Positions 53,321 through 62,192 of a stretch of DNA of 64,000 nucleotides are shown here, piece by piece. Within the stretch, counting starts at the first letter, position 1, and the number at the start of each line of letters is the position of its first letter. The DNA comes from Candidatus Cloacimonadota bacterium (GTDB lineage: Bacteria; Cloacimonadota; Cloacimonadia; Cloacimonadales; JAIOQZ01): positions 1 to 64,000 of the forward strand of contig JAIOQZ010000039.1 of assembly GCA_021108395.1 (NCBI GenBank), given 5' to 3'. Under the pieces are notes generated by a model. That model did no database searches, had not been told where the DNA came from, and saw only the letters and a program-made list of their open reading frames with translations. A program made the position numbers and the translations under genes.

Positions 53321-53738
53321 GGGGTCCTCCATTCATGTGTTGTTGTCTGAGTAAGTGTTCAAAGAATCGCTCCGCCTCGATGGGTGTCATGTCCTGTCGC
53401 AGTTCGATGAGCAACCTGCCGATCTGGCGCTCCATCTCCATGTGCCGCTGCACGGAGTCATCAAGCCGTTTCTCCGCCATTTCGGCGTTGAAGGCGGGAC
53501 TGTGCAGCGCCTCGATGAAGTCGCGCCGAGCACGGAAGTACTCCCAGCGACAGGCCCTGGACTGCTCGTGCAGACTTTCAATCCGCAGTCGCAATTCTTC
53601 ACGCCTCGAGGCGTCGAACGCACGGATGGGCGATGACATGGGCCTGGCCAACCAGCGATGGTAGACAAAACCGCCAAGGAATGCGAAGTTGAAGACAAGT
53701 GAGATGGCGATGAGTGCGAGCATTAGTTTGCGATTCAT
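53238..53738 (-). CDS. Periplasmic heavy-metal-sensor/Spy-like protein
   Basis: The product has 166 residues with an N-terminal membrane anchor (LMLALIAISLVFNFAFLGGF). A long helical periplasmic region (RREELRLRIESLHEQSRACRWEYFRARRDFIEAL..EMAEKRLDDSVQRHMEMERQIGRLLIELRQDMTPIEAERFF) follows and resembles CnrX/Spy-type sensors. The last about 28 codons overlap the next gene in another frame by 83 bases, which is unusual. The start overlaps the anti-sigma stop by four bases. It could tune the anti-sigma factor in response to envelope stress or metals. Confidence 0.72.
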   Translation of the reverse strand: MNRKLMLALIAISLVFNFAFLGGFVYHRWLARPMSSPIRAFDASRREELRLRIESLHEQSRACRWEYFRARRDFIEALHSPAFNAEMAEKRLDDSVQRHMEMERQIGRLLIELRQDMTPIEAERFFEHLLRQQHMNGGPHETNPDNPRHPGAPDPRRPFRRRLGQP

Positions 53739-54124
53739 CGTCCTGCCTCCTGGTAGAGGCTGTAGAGCGACTCCTGCCCGAAGGCGAAGACGTCATCGGC
53801 ATTGTTGCCGTCGGCCACTTCACCACTGACGAAGATACCCAGGTAGAACGCCGCGGCCACCGATGCGGCCAGCGAGAGGTCGCGAACCCAGCGCAGCCTG
53901 CGCATCGGCTTGTGCCCAATCGCTGCGAGCTTTCTCTCCAGCGTGGGCGGTAACGGCTCATCTTCGTAGTCGGACATAAACGCATCGAGCGACTTAAGCT
54001 CTCGCAACGCCTGCTGGCAGCTGGTGCAAGCCATCAGGTGAGCGCGCACTTCCTGTGCCTCCGCCGGTGACAGTTCACCGTCGAGAAAAGCGCCAAGTCG
54101 TTGTTCAATCCGTTCACATTGCAT
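53735..54124 (-). CDS. Anti-sigma factor with zinc-finger (zf-HC2) domain
   Basis: The product has 129 residues. The N-terminal ZAS zinc motif has C3, then HLMACTSC (His-x3-Cys-x2-Cys), followed by a membrane helix (DLSLAASVAAAFYLGIFVSG, about 83-102) and a short periplasmic end. Such proteins hold their ECF sigma factor at the membrane. The start at 54124 follows GGAGAGAACG. It is directly downstream of the ECF sigma gene, 20 bases away, so the pair is certain in context. Confidence 0.9.
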   Translation of the reverse strand: MQCERIEQRLGAFLDGELSPAEAQEVRAHLMACTSCQQALRELKSLDAFMSDYEDEPLPPTLERKLAAIGHKPMRRLRWVRDLSLAASVAAAFYLGIFVSGEVADGNNADDVFAFGQESLYSLYQEAGR

Positions 54125-54144
54125 CGTTCTCTCCTTGCACACGT

Positions 54145-54663
54145 TCAGACAACCAAATCCTGCGTTTCCTGTGAAATATATGTTTTTAGTTTTCGTCTGG
54201 CGCGAATGAGCAGTGAATCGACAGCAGCCGGCGTAATGTCGAGAACACCGGCAATCTGGCCGTAGCTCATGTTTTGAAAATACTTGAGGTCAACCGCGAC
54301 GCGTTCGTTATCGTTCAGGCGAGACATCGCGGCGCGGATGGCGGCGTTTTTCGTGTCATCATTGGCAGGTGGATCTTCTGTCGCCGGCTCGACGAACTCG
54401 CTCTGCTGCACCTCGGGATTGCGGTTGCGCGAACGGGCAAAATTGACCGTACGGTTATAGGCAGCGCGAAACAGATAGGCGTCACGGGCTTCAGGGGCGA
54501 TGCCGCCGAACTTCTCGTGCACGGCCAGAAACACCTCCTGGGTGATGTCTTCGGCATCCTCGCGATTGCGCACCATGCGCAGGACGTAGTTGAACACCCG
54601 TCCGCCATTGCGCCGAGAAAACCGCTCGAAACTTTCGCTGCTCATAGCTTCTACATTTATCAT
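54145..54663 (-). CDS. ECF-family RNA polymerase sigma factor
   Basis: This sigma-70 family member has 172 residues from the start at 54663; ATG 54645 is an alternative. Region 2 is visible as FNYVLRMVRNREDAEDITQEVFLAVHEKF, and region 4 as MSRLNDNERVAVDLKYFQNMSYGQIAGVLDITPAAVDSLLIRARRKL. It is followed by its anti-sigma factor and two Spy-like envelope proteins, so it probably controls an envelope or metal-stress response and its own operon. No target promoter can be set from one site. Confidence 0.93.
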   Translation of the reverse strand: MINVEAMSSESFERFSRRNGGRVFNYVLRMVRNREDAEDITQEVFLAVHEKFGGIAPEARDAYLFRAAYNRTVNFARSRNRNPEVQQSEFVEPATEDPPANDDTKNAAIRAAMSRLNDNERVAVDLKYFQNMSYGQIAGVLDITPAAVDSLLIRARRKLKTYISQETQDLVV

Positions 54664-54724
54664 TACCGCCGCCACACGACAAGCCTTTTATCGAACCCAC
54701 TGAAAAGAACAGCGGTTTTTCTTG

Positions 54725-54754
54725 TTGACAACCTGTTCACAATACAGCTATAAT
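54725..54754 (+). promoter_or_regulatory. Consensus sigma70 promoter of the histidine kinase gene
   Basis: TTGACA and TATAAT match both consensus hexamers and are 18 bases apart, 27 bases before the kinase start. Confidence 0.75.
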
Positions 54755-54781
54755 CACATATCAATGTCTGGGGAGTTCGCG

Positions 54782-55885
54782 ATGCTTCACATCCTGCGCC
54801 ATGTCGATTTTTTTGCCGACCTGAAGGAAGCTGAACTGCAAAATATCGCCGGTTACATCCAGGAAGTCACCTTCTCGGCGGACGAACAGATTTTCTGTGA
54901 GGGTGAGCAGGGCAACTGCTTCTACATCATCGCCCAGGGCCGCGTCGAGATCATGAAGCAAATCCGCGAAGACCTCGACGAGCAGGCCGAACTGAAGACC
55001 TTCGAGCGCTACGACTATTTTGGCGAGATGTCGCTGCTGGAAAACACGGTGCGCTCGGCCTCCGCCAAGTCGCTCACCGACACCGCACTGCTGCGATTGT
55101 ATAAAGACGACTTTCTGCAAGTCTGCCTCGAACACCCGCACATCCTGTTCTGTCTCATACAGACCATCAGCGCTCGGCTGCGCCACTCGAACGAGCAGTT
55201 TGCCAGAGTGGTCAACTCACTCATCAAAAAGAACAAGATGGCCGCCATCGGCTCGGCTGCAGCCAAAATCGTGCATGACATCAAGAATCCGATTACCGTC
55301 ACCATCCTCACCGCCCAGCTCGTCGAGTCGCTGCATCCCGAAACCGGCAAGTATATGCAAAAAATCATCAAGCAGACGGAAACGCTCAACGACATGGTGC
55401 GCGAAATTCTCGATTTCGCCCGTGGTGAACATATCTGCCTCGATATTCAGCCCAATTTGATGGATGATTTCCTGCAAGACATCACCGAAAGCCTCGAACC
55501 CCTCGCCAAAGACCTGAACGTGATGCTGAACACCGACAACCGGGTCGAAGCGCCAGTACCATTCGACGCTCGCCGAATGCGGCGCGTGGTCATCAATATC
55601 GTCAGGAACGCAATGGAAGCGATGAGCGAACCAGGTGGCATCAGAATCGAAACCGACATCGAAGACGACCACTGCCGCCTGTCCATCATCGACTGCGGGC
55701 CTGGCATTCCCGAAGACCTGCTGGCCACCATCTTCGAGCCGTTCGTGACACGCGGCAAGAAAAGCGGCACCGGGTTGGGACTGGCCATCAGCCAGAAAAT
55801 AGTGGCCGACCACAACGGCAGAATCAAGGCCTCGAACTGGGAAAACGGCGCCCGCTTCGACATCTGGCTGCCGCTGAACCCCTGA
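54782..55885 (+). CDS. Soluble histidine kinase with cyclic-nucleotide-binding domain
   Basis: The product has 367 residues and no membrane segment. The N-terminal cNMP-binding domain (about 1-125) includes FCEGEQGNCFYIIAQGRVEI and the phosphate-cassette-like FGEMSLLENTVRSASAKS. A HisKA region follows with KIVHDIKNPITV, the phosphorylated His. The HATPase domain has the N box NIVRNAMEAM, G1 DCGPGIP and G2 GTGLGLAIS. The start at 54782 follows GGGGAG; ATG 54764 is possible. No response regulator is adjacent. It is divergent from the ECF sigma operon. Confidence 0.9.
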   Translation: MLHILRHVDFFADLKEAELQNIAGYIQEVTFSADEQIFCEGEQGNCFYIIAQGRVEIMKQIREDLDEQAELKTFERYDYFGEMSLLENTVRSASAKSLTDTALLRLYKDDFLQVCLEHPHILFCLIQTISARLRHSNEQFARVVNSLIKKNKMAAIGSAAAKIVHDIKNPITVTILTAQLVESLHPETGKYMQKIIKQTETLNDMVREILDFARGEHICLDIQPNLMDDFLQDITESLEPLAKDLNVMLNTDNRVEAPVPFDARRMRRVVINIVRNAMEAMSEPGGIRIETDIEDDHCRLSIIDCGPGIPEDLLATIFEPFVTRGKKSGTGLGLAISQKIVADHNGRIKASNWENGARFDIWLPLNP

Positions 55886-55946
55886 AGCTTGGCAAAGGCG
55901 CTTCACGCCGAAACAAGTTTCTCACCAACCTGTAACTGGAGGTTGT

Positions 55947-56510
55947 TTGAAATTTATCTACCATCGAGTCCCGAACAACATGGATGGCGCTGTCCTGTAT
56001 CCCCTGAACAAGCTGAAAGAGATGAAGCCAGCCCAATATGAACAGCAGGCATTGAAGTACAAGGGCAGAGAATCGCTGATGCAGGAACGCCTGCCAATTG
56101 TTGACTGCCTGTGGAATGACGTAATTCACTGCACCCCAATCCATCCGGAAAAGATAATCAGCGCATTATGCGTTATCGGGCTCAGGCCTCCAAACTTACG
56201 GTATTTCAAGATTCCTGTTAGTCTGCTGGAAGGCATGGACGTGATTTACAAACAATATACACAAGAAGACGTGCTCGATGAAGCTGATTGTGAGCGTTTT
56301 GATGCCGGCAAATACAATGAACTGGATCAGATTCCTGTCAGAGCGTTACAGTATTACCGCGAGTCGGTCAGGCAGAGAAAACGTCCATTGATGTTTCATT
56401 TTATCCCGCATGTACTGGTGAAGGGAGAAATTGAAATCTCGGATGTTGAAATTGTCGAAGTAGAGGTAGTTGTTTCTGTAAAAAGCCGGATTGTTAAGCC
56501 GAGTGTGTGA
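55947..56510 (+). CDS. Conserved hypothetical protein
   Basis: The 187-residue soluble protein starts MKFIYHRVPNNMDGAVLYPLNKLKE and has the block ERLPIVDCLWNDVIHCTPIHPEKI. Similar proteins occur as group-specific proteins of unknown function in Bacillus and scattered other bacteria; this recognition is by pattern only. The start, possibly TTG, follows TGGAGGTTG. The gene is slightly AT-richer than neighbours, and 132 bases without a gene separate it from rpmB. Confidence 0.6.
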   Translation: MKFIYHRVPNNMDGAVLYPLNKLKEMKPAQYEQQALKYKGRESLMQERLPIVDCLWNDVIHCTPIHPEKIISALCVIGLRPPNLRYFKIPVSLLEGMDVIYKQYTQEDVLDEADCERFDAGKYNELDQIPVRALQYYRESVRQRKRPLMFHFIPHVLVKGEIEISDVEIVEVEVVVSVKSRIVKPSV

Positions 56511-56642
56511 CACTTTTGGCATTAGCTGTTCACATGATTGAAGATAGTGGATATTTCAGGAGAAGGTCTCTCAAGAAAATGCTTGCCAGAAAATCCGCGG
56601 CATCGATTGTTGTCATCAATATCAGGAAAAAGAAGGTGTATT

Positions 56643-56834
56643 ATGTCTCAGATTTGCGATGTTTGCGGCAAGGGAGCCCAGTTTGGCAACCACAGAAGCC
56701 ATGCGTTGAACGCGACCAAGCGCCGCTTCAAACCCAACCTCCAAAAGATCCGCGCCGATATCAATGGCAAGGTGCAAGCCATCCGCATCTGCACCTCCTG
56801 CCTCAAAGCGAACAAGGTACGAAAGGTCGTCTGA
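56643..56834 (+). CDS. rpmB: 50S ribosomal protein L28
   Basis: The 63-residue product has the L28 signature ([20 protein letters not shown]) and a zinc-ribbon pair, CDVC near the N-terminus and CTSC near the C-terminus, so it is the zinc-containing form. The ATG at 56643 has AAGAAGGTG before it. A terminator follows. Confidence 0.95.
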   Translation: MSQICDVCGKGAQFGNHRSHALNATKRRFKPNLQKIRADINGKVQAIRICTSCLKANKVRKVV

Positions 56835-56850
56835 CCAACCGCTATATTTC

Positions 56851-56885
56851 AAACGGCCATTTGCAACAGCAGATGGCCGTTTCTC
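56851..56885 (+). terminator. Terminator after rpmB
   Basis: AAACGGCCAT and ATGGCCGTTT form a ten-pair stem around a 12-base loop with further TGC/GCA pairing, and the stem ends in TTTCTC. Confidence 0.7.
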
Positions 56886-56926
56886 GTATCCCGTTGACGC
56901 GCTCATCATAACACTGCGAGGACACC

Positions 56927-57409
56927 ATGGACACTCTCATCGAGCCAATTGAATTCCCCGAAGGCTGCAACATCATTTTCGGCATGTCCCACTTCATCAA
57001 GACGGTCGAAGACCTCTACGAAGCGCTGGTGAACTCGATGCCAGGCATTAGGTTCGGCCTGGCCTTCAACGAGGCGTCGGGGCCGTGCCTGGTACGCTCG
57101 GACGGCACCGATGACGAGCTGGTGCGCATCGCCGAGGCAAACATGATGCGCCTTGGCGCCGGGCACACCTTCCTCATTATCCTGCGCAACTGTTTCCCCA
57201 TCCATGTGATGCCCGCCATAAAGGCCGTGCGTGAGGTGGCAGGCATCCACTGCGCCACCGCCAATCCGGTGCAGGTGCTGCTGGCGCAGACCGACCAGGG
57301 CCGCGCCGTGCTGGGTGTGATTGACGGCTCAAGTCCGATAGGCGTCGAGGGTGAGAACGACAAGGCCGTGCGCCACGGCTTCCTGCGCACCATCGGTTAC
57401 AAACGCTGA
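56927..57409 (+). CDS. Adenosine-specific kinase
   Basis: This 160-residue protein belongs to the PF04008 family, whose archaeal members bind adenosine. NIIFGMSHFIKTVEDLYEAL, FGLAFNEASGPCLVRSDG, GHTFLIILRN and HCATANPVQVL match the family well along the full length. The reaction is assigned only from the family name. The stop overlaps the thpR start by one base (TGATG), and recA follows, so the gene heads a thpR-recA-recX operon. Confidence 0.86.
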   Translation: MDTLIEPIEFPEGCNIIFGMSHFIKTVEDLYEALVNSMPGIRFGLAFNEASGPCLVRSDGTDDELVRIAEANMMRLGAGHTFLIILRNCFPIHVMPAIKAVREVAGIHCATANPVQVLLAQTDQGRAVLGVIDGSSPIGVEGENDKAVRHGFLRTIGYKR

Positions 57410-57975
57410 TGCGGGTATTCCTCGCTTTCGAGCTGCCCGAGCCGATTCGCGATGAACTGTCGGCGATAATCGAGAGCTTCCGTAATGCGCAGCCGCGAGG
57501 CGTCAACTGGGTAGTGCCGGAGAATCTGCACATCACGCTACTGTTCCTGGGCGAGGTGCCCGGCTCACTCATCACCGGCATCGATAACGCGGTCGAGCAA
57601 ACGCTATCGAATATTCCCTCGTTCGAGGTAACCAACCCGCGGGTGCAGATCATCCCGCCGGGTCGCCCCCGACTCATCTGGGTACGCTGGGACACCGCCT
57701 TCAAGCCTGTGTTCAGGTTGCCTGGCCGCCTGCGCGACGGGCTGGCCGAACTGGGCGTCGAGGCTGACGTCAAACCGCTGAAACTGCATTGCACACTTGG
57801 TCGCGTAAAAACAAAGATTGACGAGCAAACGCTCGCTTCGATGATGGGGCAAACGTTCGGTCAGCGCGCTTTTCACATCGACGAGGCATCGCTCTACGAG
57901 AGCGTGTTGCGTCCGCAGGGTCCGGTTTACACCCGGCTGCGCGCCTACCATCTCACAAGGAGGACACACGCATGA
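57409..57975 (+). CDS. thpR: RNA 2',3'-cyclic phosphodiesterase (2'-5' RNA ligase family)
   Basis: The 188-residue enzyme has the two catalytic HxTx motifs, [10 protein letters not shown] (about 43) and HCTLGRVK (about 126), and the N-terminal [13 protein letters not shown]. Such enzymes open 2',3'-cyclic phosphates at RNA ends. It overlaps recA by four bases at its stop. A link of thpR, recA and neighbours is seen in many bacteria, often with cinA. Confidence 0.9.
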   Translation: MRVFLAFELPEPIRDELSAIIESFRNAQPRGVNWVVPENLHITLLFLGEVPGSLITGIDNAVEQTLSNIPSFEVTNPRVQIIPPGRPRLIWVRWDTAFKPVFRLPGRLRDGLAELGVEADVKPLKLHCTLGRVKTKIDEQTLASMMGQTFGQRAFHIDEASLYESVLRPQGPVYTRLRAYHLTRRTHA

Positions 57976-59021
57976 AGGACGAGAAGGCATCTGCCCTGAA
58001 AACCGCGATGTCGCAACTGGAGAAAAAATACGGCGCCGGCGCCATCATGCGCATGGGCGATAAACCCAAGCTCACCGCCAATGTGATCCCCACCGGCGCA
58101 CTCAACCTCGACGCGGCCCTGGGCATTGGCGGCATTCCCAAAGGCCGCATCACCGAAATTTATGGCGCTGAAGCCTCCGGCAAAACCACGCTGGCTCTGC
58201 ACATCGCCGCCGAGGCGCAAAAACTCAACGGCACCATCGCCTTCATCGACGCCGAGCACGCCCTCGACCCCGTTTACGCCAGAAGGCTGGGCGTTGACAC
58301 CGACAGCATGCTCATCAGCCAACCCGACAGTGGCGAGCAGGCGCTCGAAATCGTCGAGACGCTGGTGCGCAGCAACGCTATCGACCTCATCATAGTTGAC
58401 TCCGTAGCCGCGCTGGTTCCCCGCGCCGAGATTGAAGGCGAGATGGGCGACACCCACGTTGGCCTGCAAGCGCGTCTGATGTCACAGGCGCTGCGCAAGC
58501 TCACAGGCGTTGTCGCCAAATCCAACACGGCTGTCATCTTCATCAACCAGACTCGCATGAAGATTGGCGTTCCCGCCTACATGAACCCCGAAACAACCAC
58601 CGGCGGCGTGGCGCTCAAGTTCTATAGCTCGGTGCGGCTCGAAGTACGCAGCAGTGGCAGCATCAAGGACACATCGGGCGGCAAAATAGAAGTGTTGGGC
58701 ACCAACGTCAAAGTCAAGATTGTGAAGAACAAGTTTGCGCCGCCCTTCAAGCTTGTGGTGTTCCCCATCATCTTCGGCGAGGGTATCTCTCACATGGATA
58801 TCCTCATCGGCGAAGGCGTGGACAAGGAAATCATCACCAAGAGCGGGTCGTGGTACTCATACGGCGAAACCCGCCTGGGACAGGGTACCGAACGCGTGAA
58901 GGAATTCATGCGAGCCAACCCCGACATCCTCGAAGAAGTCGAGAAAAAGGTGCGTGTGAGCCTGGGACTGGACAAGCCGGATGAGCAAGACGATAAGACT
59001 GACAAGCCGGACAAGAACTGA
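57972..59021 (+). CDS. recA: Recombinase RecA
   Basis: This DNA strand-exchange and SOS coprotease ATPase has 349 residues. Walker A is GAEASGKT (about 65-72), Walker B is [10 protein letters not shown], and [29 protein letters not shown] covers loop L2 and the Q-loop region. The C-terminus is acidic and lysine-rich. The start overlaps the thpR stop in ATGA, and recX overlaps the last 41 bases. No LexA-type operator can be defined in front because it is inside an operon. Confidence 0.98.
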   Translation: MKDEKASALKTAMSQLEKKYGAGAIMRMGDKPKLTANVIPTGALNLDAALGIGGIPKGRITEIYGAEASGKTTLALHIAAEAQKLNGTIAFIDAEHALDPVYARRLGVDTDSMLISQPDSGEQALEIVETLVRSNAIDLIIVDSVAALVPRAEIEGEMGDTHVGLQARLMSQALRKLTGVVAKSNTAVIFINQTRMKIGVPAYMNPETTTGGVALKFYSSVRLEVRSSGSIKDTSGGKIEVLGTNVKVKIVKNKFAPPFKLVVFPIIFGEGISHMDILIGEGVDKEIITKSGSWYSYGETRLGQGTERVKEFMRANPDILEEVEKKVRVSLGLDKPDEQDDKTDKPDKN

Positions 59022-59613
59022 CGTCCTGCTCGCAATAGACGACATTTACTGGGGAGCTTTGCCACGGCAGGCTCCCCTTTCCTGTCTGGGACGTGACGAA
59101 GGCGAATTCGACGCCAACGACGATGACATCTCAGCCTTGCTCGAAGAGGTGAGCCGCCACGCCTGGAACCGCCTGTTGCGCTACCTCGCCTCGCGTGAGC
59201 ACAGCCGTCTCGAATGCCGCAGGTACCTCGACCGTACCCGCGTGCATCACACCATCAGCAATCAACTGCTCGACAAGGCCGAAAAGCTCGACTATCTCGA
59301 CGACAACCGCTTCGCCAACCTGTTTGCCCGTGAACTGCTGCGCAAGGGCAAAAGCCGCCGTGCCGCCTACCAGAGCCTGCGCCAGCGCGGCATTGACGAG
59401 GCGGCTTCCGAGCAGGTGTTGAGTGATGTGTATCGTCCACAGGAAGAGTGCGAGGCTGTGAGGCGCTCGGCGGAGAAAGCGTTACGCCGCACAGCGGGCA
59501 AGCCGCGCAAAGAGCGCTGGGAGAAGGCGTTGGCGTCGCTGGCGCGCCAGGGCTTCAGCTACGAGGCTGCCTCGAAAGCGTTGAACGAACTGCTGAACGA
59601 GGCGGGGGAATAG
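58981..59613 (+). CDS. recX: RecA regulator RecX
   Basis: The 210-residue product has the RecX helical repeats: [48 protein letters not shown] and [25 protein letters not shown]. RecX limits RecA filament growth. The first about 50 residues are an N-terminal extension typical for larger RecX forms. It begins within recA (41-base overlap), so synthesis is probably coupled and kept low. A later start is possible. Confidence 0.88.
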   Translation: MSKTIRLTSRTRTDVLLAIDDIYWGALPRQAPLSCLGRDEGEFDANDDDISALLEEVSRHAWNRLLRYLASREHSRLECRRYLDRTRVHHTISNQLLDKAEKLDYLDDNRFANLFARELLRKGKSRRAAYQSLRQRGIDEAASEQVLSDVYRPQEECEAVRRSAEKALRRTAGKPRKERWEKALASLARQGFSYEAASKALNELLNEAGE

Positions 59614-59633
59614 ACATCAACCTGTAAGATTTT

Positions 59634-59707
59634 GTACATAGGATACGCAGCATCCATCATGTAGCGAAGCGAAGTGAGCCTTCTAAGGGTTCAGGGACAA
59701 CGCCCCA
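59634..59707 (-). repeat. Interspersed palindromic repeat, copy E (inverted)
   Basis: Read on the minus strand, it has GGGGCGTTGTCCCTGAACCC, TTAGAAGGCTCACTTCGCTTCGCTACATGA and CGTATCCTATGTAC, matching copy A and parts of copy B. It fills the gap between recX and the HAD gene. Confidence 0.7.
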
Positions 59708-59793
59708 TCTTGACAAAAGTCTGGCTTGCACTTATTTTGTTTATGTGGCATTTTGACTTCAAGAAACAGCTTCGTCATTTTGGAGTACGGTAG

Positions 59794-60501
59794 ATGATTC
59801 ACCCTCACCCGCATTGGCAGCTTGTCCTGTTCGATCTCGATGGCACGTTGCTGGATTACCACGTTGCCGCCCGCCGTGCCTTCGAGCAGACATTCGAGGC
59901 GTTTGGCCTGCCTTTCGAGCCGCAGTTTCACGAGTGCTTTGTCGAGATAAACAACGAGATGTGGCAGCTTTACGAGCAGGGCGACATCACCCCGCAGGAG
60001 TTGCGCGTCAGGCGTTATTATATATTGCGCGGAAAACTCGGCCTAGCGTTCGAGCCGGACGCTGTCAGCGAAAGCTATCTGGCGCTGCTGGGTCGGAACG
60101 CCGATCTAATCCACTACGCTATGCCGATCGTGAAATTATTGCACGGCAAAGTGCCGCTGGGCCTCATCACCAACGGTTTTACCGATGTGCAGCAGAGTCG
60201 GCTCGATGTGTCGGGTCTGGGGCGGTTCTTTCCTCACATGGCATGTTCGGAGACTGCTGGGGCCGCCAAACCGCAGCCACCCATTTTTGACCTGGCCATG
60301 CACCAGCACGGCTTGAGTGACCCTTCTCGCGTGGTTATCGTGGGAGACAGCTTCGCCAGTGATATATGCGGCGGCCATGATTATGGCATGGCTACCTGTT
60401 GGTTCAATCCGCACCACACGCAACGTCCCGCCGAGCCTCAACCCACCTGGGAGATAGAATCTCTGGAAGCGCTGCCGACGTTGCTGGAAGAACAGCCCTA
60501 A
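59794..60501 (+). CDS. HAD-family phosphatase (YjjG-like)
   Basis: The 235-residue enzyme has the four HAD motifs: FDLDGTLLDYH (nucleophile Asp), GLITNGFTD (Thr/Ser), the lysine in AAKPQPPIFD, and VIVGDSFASDICGG. The cap insertion after motif I and the YyyILRGKLG block resemble the YjjG nucleotidase group, so a 5'-nucleotidase role is likely but not proven. The start follows GGAGTACGGTAG. It is convergent with feoA. Confidence 0.85.
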   Translation: MIHPHPHWQLVLFDLDGTLLDYHVAARRAFEQTFEAFGLPFEPQFHECFVEINNEMWQLYEQGDITPQELRVRRYYILRGKLGLAFEPDAVSESYLALLGRNADLIHYAMPIVKLLHGKVPLGLITNGFTDVQQSRLDVSGLGRFFPHMACSETAGAAKPQPPIFDLAMHQHGLSDPSRVVIVGDSFASDICGGHDYGMATCWFNPHHTQRPAEPQPTWEIESLEALPTLLEEQP

Positions 60502-60523
60502 GGGCATGGGTTCCACCCCTGTC

Positions 60524-60799
60524 TTAGCCTACCTTGATGTTACGTGCCAGGCTGCGGTCGAGGATGAAGCGGGAGTCGCCGATGCCCACCACAAGATTGG
60601 GGTCGCCGAGGTGGTTCTTGAACACCTTTACCAGCGAGCCGGGGTAGATGCCCAGTTCGAGTGTCTGACGGTCGGGGTTCGAGACCACACGCACTCTGGC
60701 CTTTTCGGGGCAGTCGGACAGTGGACAGGGCGGAGTCTTGCCAACGGGGCAGTGAAAGCAGGCGCCGGCCTTGCGACGGTGACGCTTACGCCGGAACAT
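60524..60799 (-). CDS. FeoA-domain protein with cysteine-rich N-terminal extension
   Basis: The 91-residue product has a C-terminal FeoA SH3-like domain (ARVRVVSNPDRQTLELGIYPGSLVKVF..GDSRFILDRSLARNIKV). The N-terminal 30 residues are basic and contain four cysteines (CFHC..CPLSDC), not typical for FeoA; they may bind metal. The start at 60799 follows AAGGGGAAAG and overlaps the fur stop region by 14 bases. No feoB is adjacent. It probably tunes ferrous iron uptake under Fur control. Confidence 0.8.
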   Translation of the reverse strand: MFRRKRHRRKAGACFHCPVGKTPPCPLSDCPEKARVRVVSNPDRQTLELGIYPGSLVKVFKNHLGDPNLVVGIGDSRFILDRSLARNIKVG

Positions 60800-61238
60800 C
60801 GCTTTCCCCTTTCTGCCGGCATGGCCGGCAAAGACCACGCAGGCACAACGTGATTTCTTCTACACGGTAGCCGTGGTTGCGGCCGAGAGTTCGCAACGTC
60901 TCGGCCATGTCGCCAAGCTCCACCTCCACCACCTTGCCGCAATGCTTGCACACGATGTGCAGGTGACGCGGGTGTCCCCACACATGCTCGTAACGGGTTG
61001 TGGCGTCTGTGCGCATGGCCTGGCGCACCAGTCCGCTCTCGACGAGCAGGGGAATCGTGCGGTATAGCGTGGCGAGAGAGACGCGCTCACCGCGGCTTTT
61101 CAGTTGTTCATACAGCTCCTCGACATCGAAGTGGCCGTGATTGTCGAACACTGCTTCGAGTATGGCTCCGCGCCCATGTGTAATCTTTGCGCCTCGCCTT
61201 TTCATGAACTCGGCGAAGATGCGTCTGTATTGCGTCAT
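60786..61238 (-). CDS. fur: Ferric uptake regulator family protein (Fur)
   Basis: The 150-residue repressor has the winged-helix core (GAKITHGRGAILEAVFDNHGHFDVEELYEQLK, SLATLYRTIPLLVESGLV). The regulatory metal-binding region follows (RYEHVWGHPRHLHIVCKHC), and a second CRPC at the end gives the structural zinc pair. Family members sense iron, zinc or peroxide; the FeoA neighbour suggests iron. A Fur-box-like sequence lies just upstream, which suggests autoregulation. Confidence 0.93.
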   Translation of the reverse strand: MTQYRRIFAEFMKRRGAKITHGRGAILEAVFDNHGHFDVEELYEQLKSRGERVSLATLYRTIPLLVESGLVRQAMRTDATTRYEHVWGHPRHLHIVCKHCGKVVEVELGDMAETLRTLGRNHGYRVEEITLCLRGLCRPCRQKGESDVPA

Positions 61239-61251
61239 CGTATCTCCTGCA

Positions 61252-61270
61252 AATGATAATAAGTCTCATT
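61252..61270. promoter_or_regulatory. Possible Fur box
   Basis: AATGATAATAAGTCTCATT lies 14 bases before the fur start. It contains a good TGATAAT half-site and a poor opposite half with outer AATGA/TCATT symmetry. Confidence 0.5.
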
Positions 61271-61416
61271 CGCTATTCCGTCAACCACTTTTTTGCTCCT
61301 GCTCACGTCAACGATGCGAAATTTATCCTTGACATACAGATAGCTTCAAATTTCTTCAACCAGTAGAGAAATTGTAAATGTAAAATTAATTGCCGAGCAA
61401 TATAAGGAGTATCGAT

Positions 61417-61554
61417 ATGAAAAGAACGTATCAGCCCCATAATCGCAAGCGCAAGCGCGTCCACGGTTTTCGTTCCCGCATGACCACCCGTGCTGGTCGC
61501 GCAGTGCTGTCTCATCGTCGCAGCAAGGGTCGCAAGCGCCTGACTGTGTCGTAA
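61417..61554 (+). CDS. rpmH: 50S ribosomal protein L34
   Basis: This 45-residue, Arg/Lys-rich protein has the L34 signature [20 protein letters not shown] and ends GRKRLTVS. The ATG at 61417 follows AAGGAGTATCG. It opens the conserved rpmH-rnpA-yidD-yidC-jag cluster. A TTGACA at 61331 may belong to its promoter, without a convincing -10 box. The 178-base gap upstream shows no gene. Confidence 0.97.
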   Translation: MKRTYQPHNRKRKRVHGFRSRMTTRAGRAVLSHRRSKGRKRLTVS

Positions 61555-61570
61555 ACGCCTGATTGTGTAG

Positions 61571-61954
61571 ATGTACGACTTGCTTGCACGCAGAGCGGAC
61601 TTTCTGCGTGTCTATAAGCGACATACAAGAGTACCCGGAGCCAGCTTCGTGATGCTGGTTCATCCGTCGCTCACCCAGACGCCATGCGCTGGACTGGTTG
61701 TGAGCAAAAAGGTTGGCAAAGCCGTCCGGCGCAATCTGATCAAGAGACGGCTCAGAGCCTATTTGCGAAAACATGAGGAACTAGCGTCACTGAGCAGAGA
61801 TGTGATCATCATCGCTCGGCCAGGCTGCGCCGAAATAAGCTGGCGGGAGCTCTGCGAGGAGCTGGATAGCTTGTTCGCCCGCGCCGGTCAGATGAGCAGG
61901 CGAGCTGGCGCTGCAAGCGCCGTAACGAAAAATGGCGACAGCGCCACACTGTGA
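61571..61954 (+). CDS. rnpA: Ribonuclease P protein component
   Basis: The 127-residue basic protein assists the RNase P RNA in tRNA 5' maturation. The signature [22 protein letters not shown] contains the RNR motif variant, and [10 protein letters not shown] at the N-terminus is typical. It is 16 bases after rpmH. The last about 20 residues are a variable tail. Confidence 0.95.
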   Translation: MYDLLARRADFLRVYKRHTRVPGASFVMLVHPSLTQTPCAGLVVSKKVGKAVRRNLIKRRLRAYLRKHEELASLSRDVIIIARPGCAEISWRELCEELDSLFARAGQMSRRAGAASAVTKNGDSATL

Positions 61955-61965
61955 GAGGAAGTAAG

Positions 61966-62181
61966 GTGTTGCCCAACGTTATAGCGCTGTTCCTCATCCG
62001 GTTGTATCGCGCTGTGGTGTCGCCGTTTCTGTCGCCCTCGTGCCGCTTCACGCCAACCTGCAGCGTCTATGCTGCGCAGGCCTTTCAGAAGTATGGCTTC
62101 TTCAAGGCCCTTAAACTGAGTCTTTTTCGGATCATGCGCTGCCACCCCTGGCATCCCGGGGGACATGATCCACTGCCCTGA
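61966..62181 (+). CDS. yidD: Membrane protein insertion efficiency factor YidD
   Basis: The 71-residue protein has [33 protein letters not shown], the YidD signature with its conserved cysteines, and [12 protein letters not shown]. It assists membrane protein insertion by YidC. The GTG at 61966 is chosen for the AGAGGAAG site before it; GTG 61951, overlapping the rnpA stop, is an alternative. Confidence 0.92.
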   Translation: MLPNVIALFLIRLYRAVVSPFLSPSCRFTPTCSVYAAQAFQKYGFFKALKLSLFRIMRCHPWHPGGHDPLP

Positions 62182-62192
62182 ACGGAGGAAGC

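Noticed and set aside
61239-61416. Possible origin of replication before rpmH
   Set aside because: rpmH often lies near dnaA and oriC, but no dnaA, no cluster of DnaA boxes and no AT-rich unwinding region is visible here.
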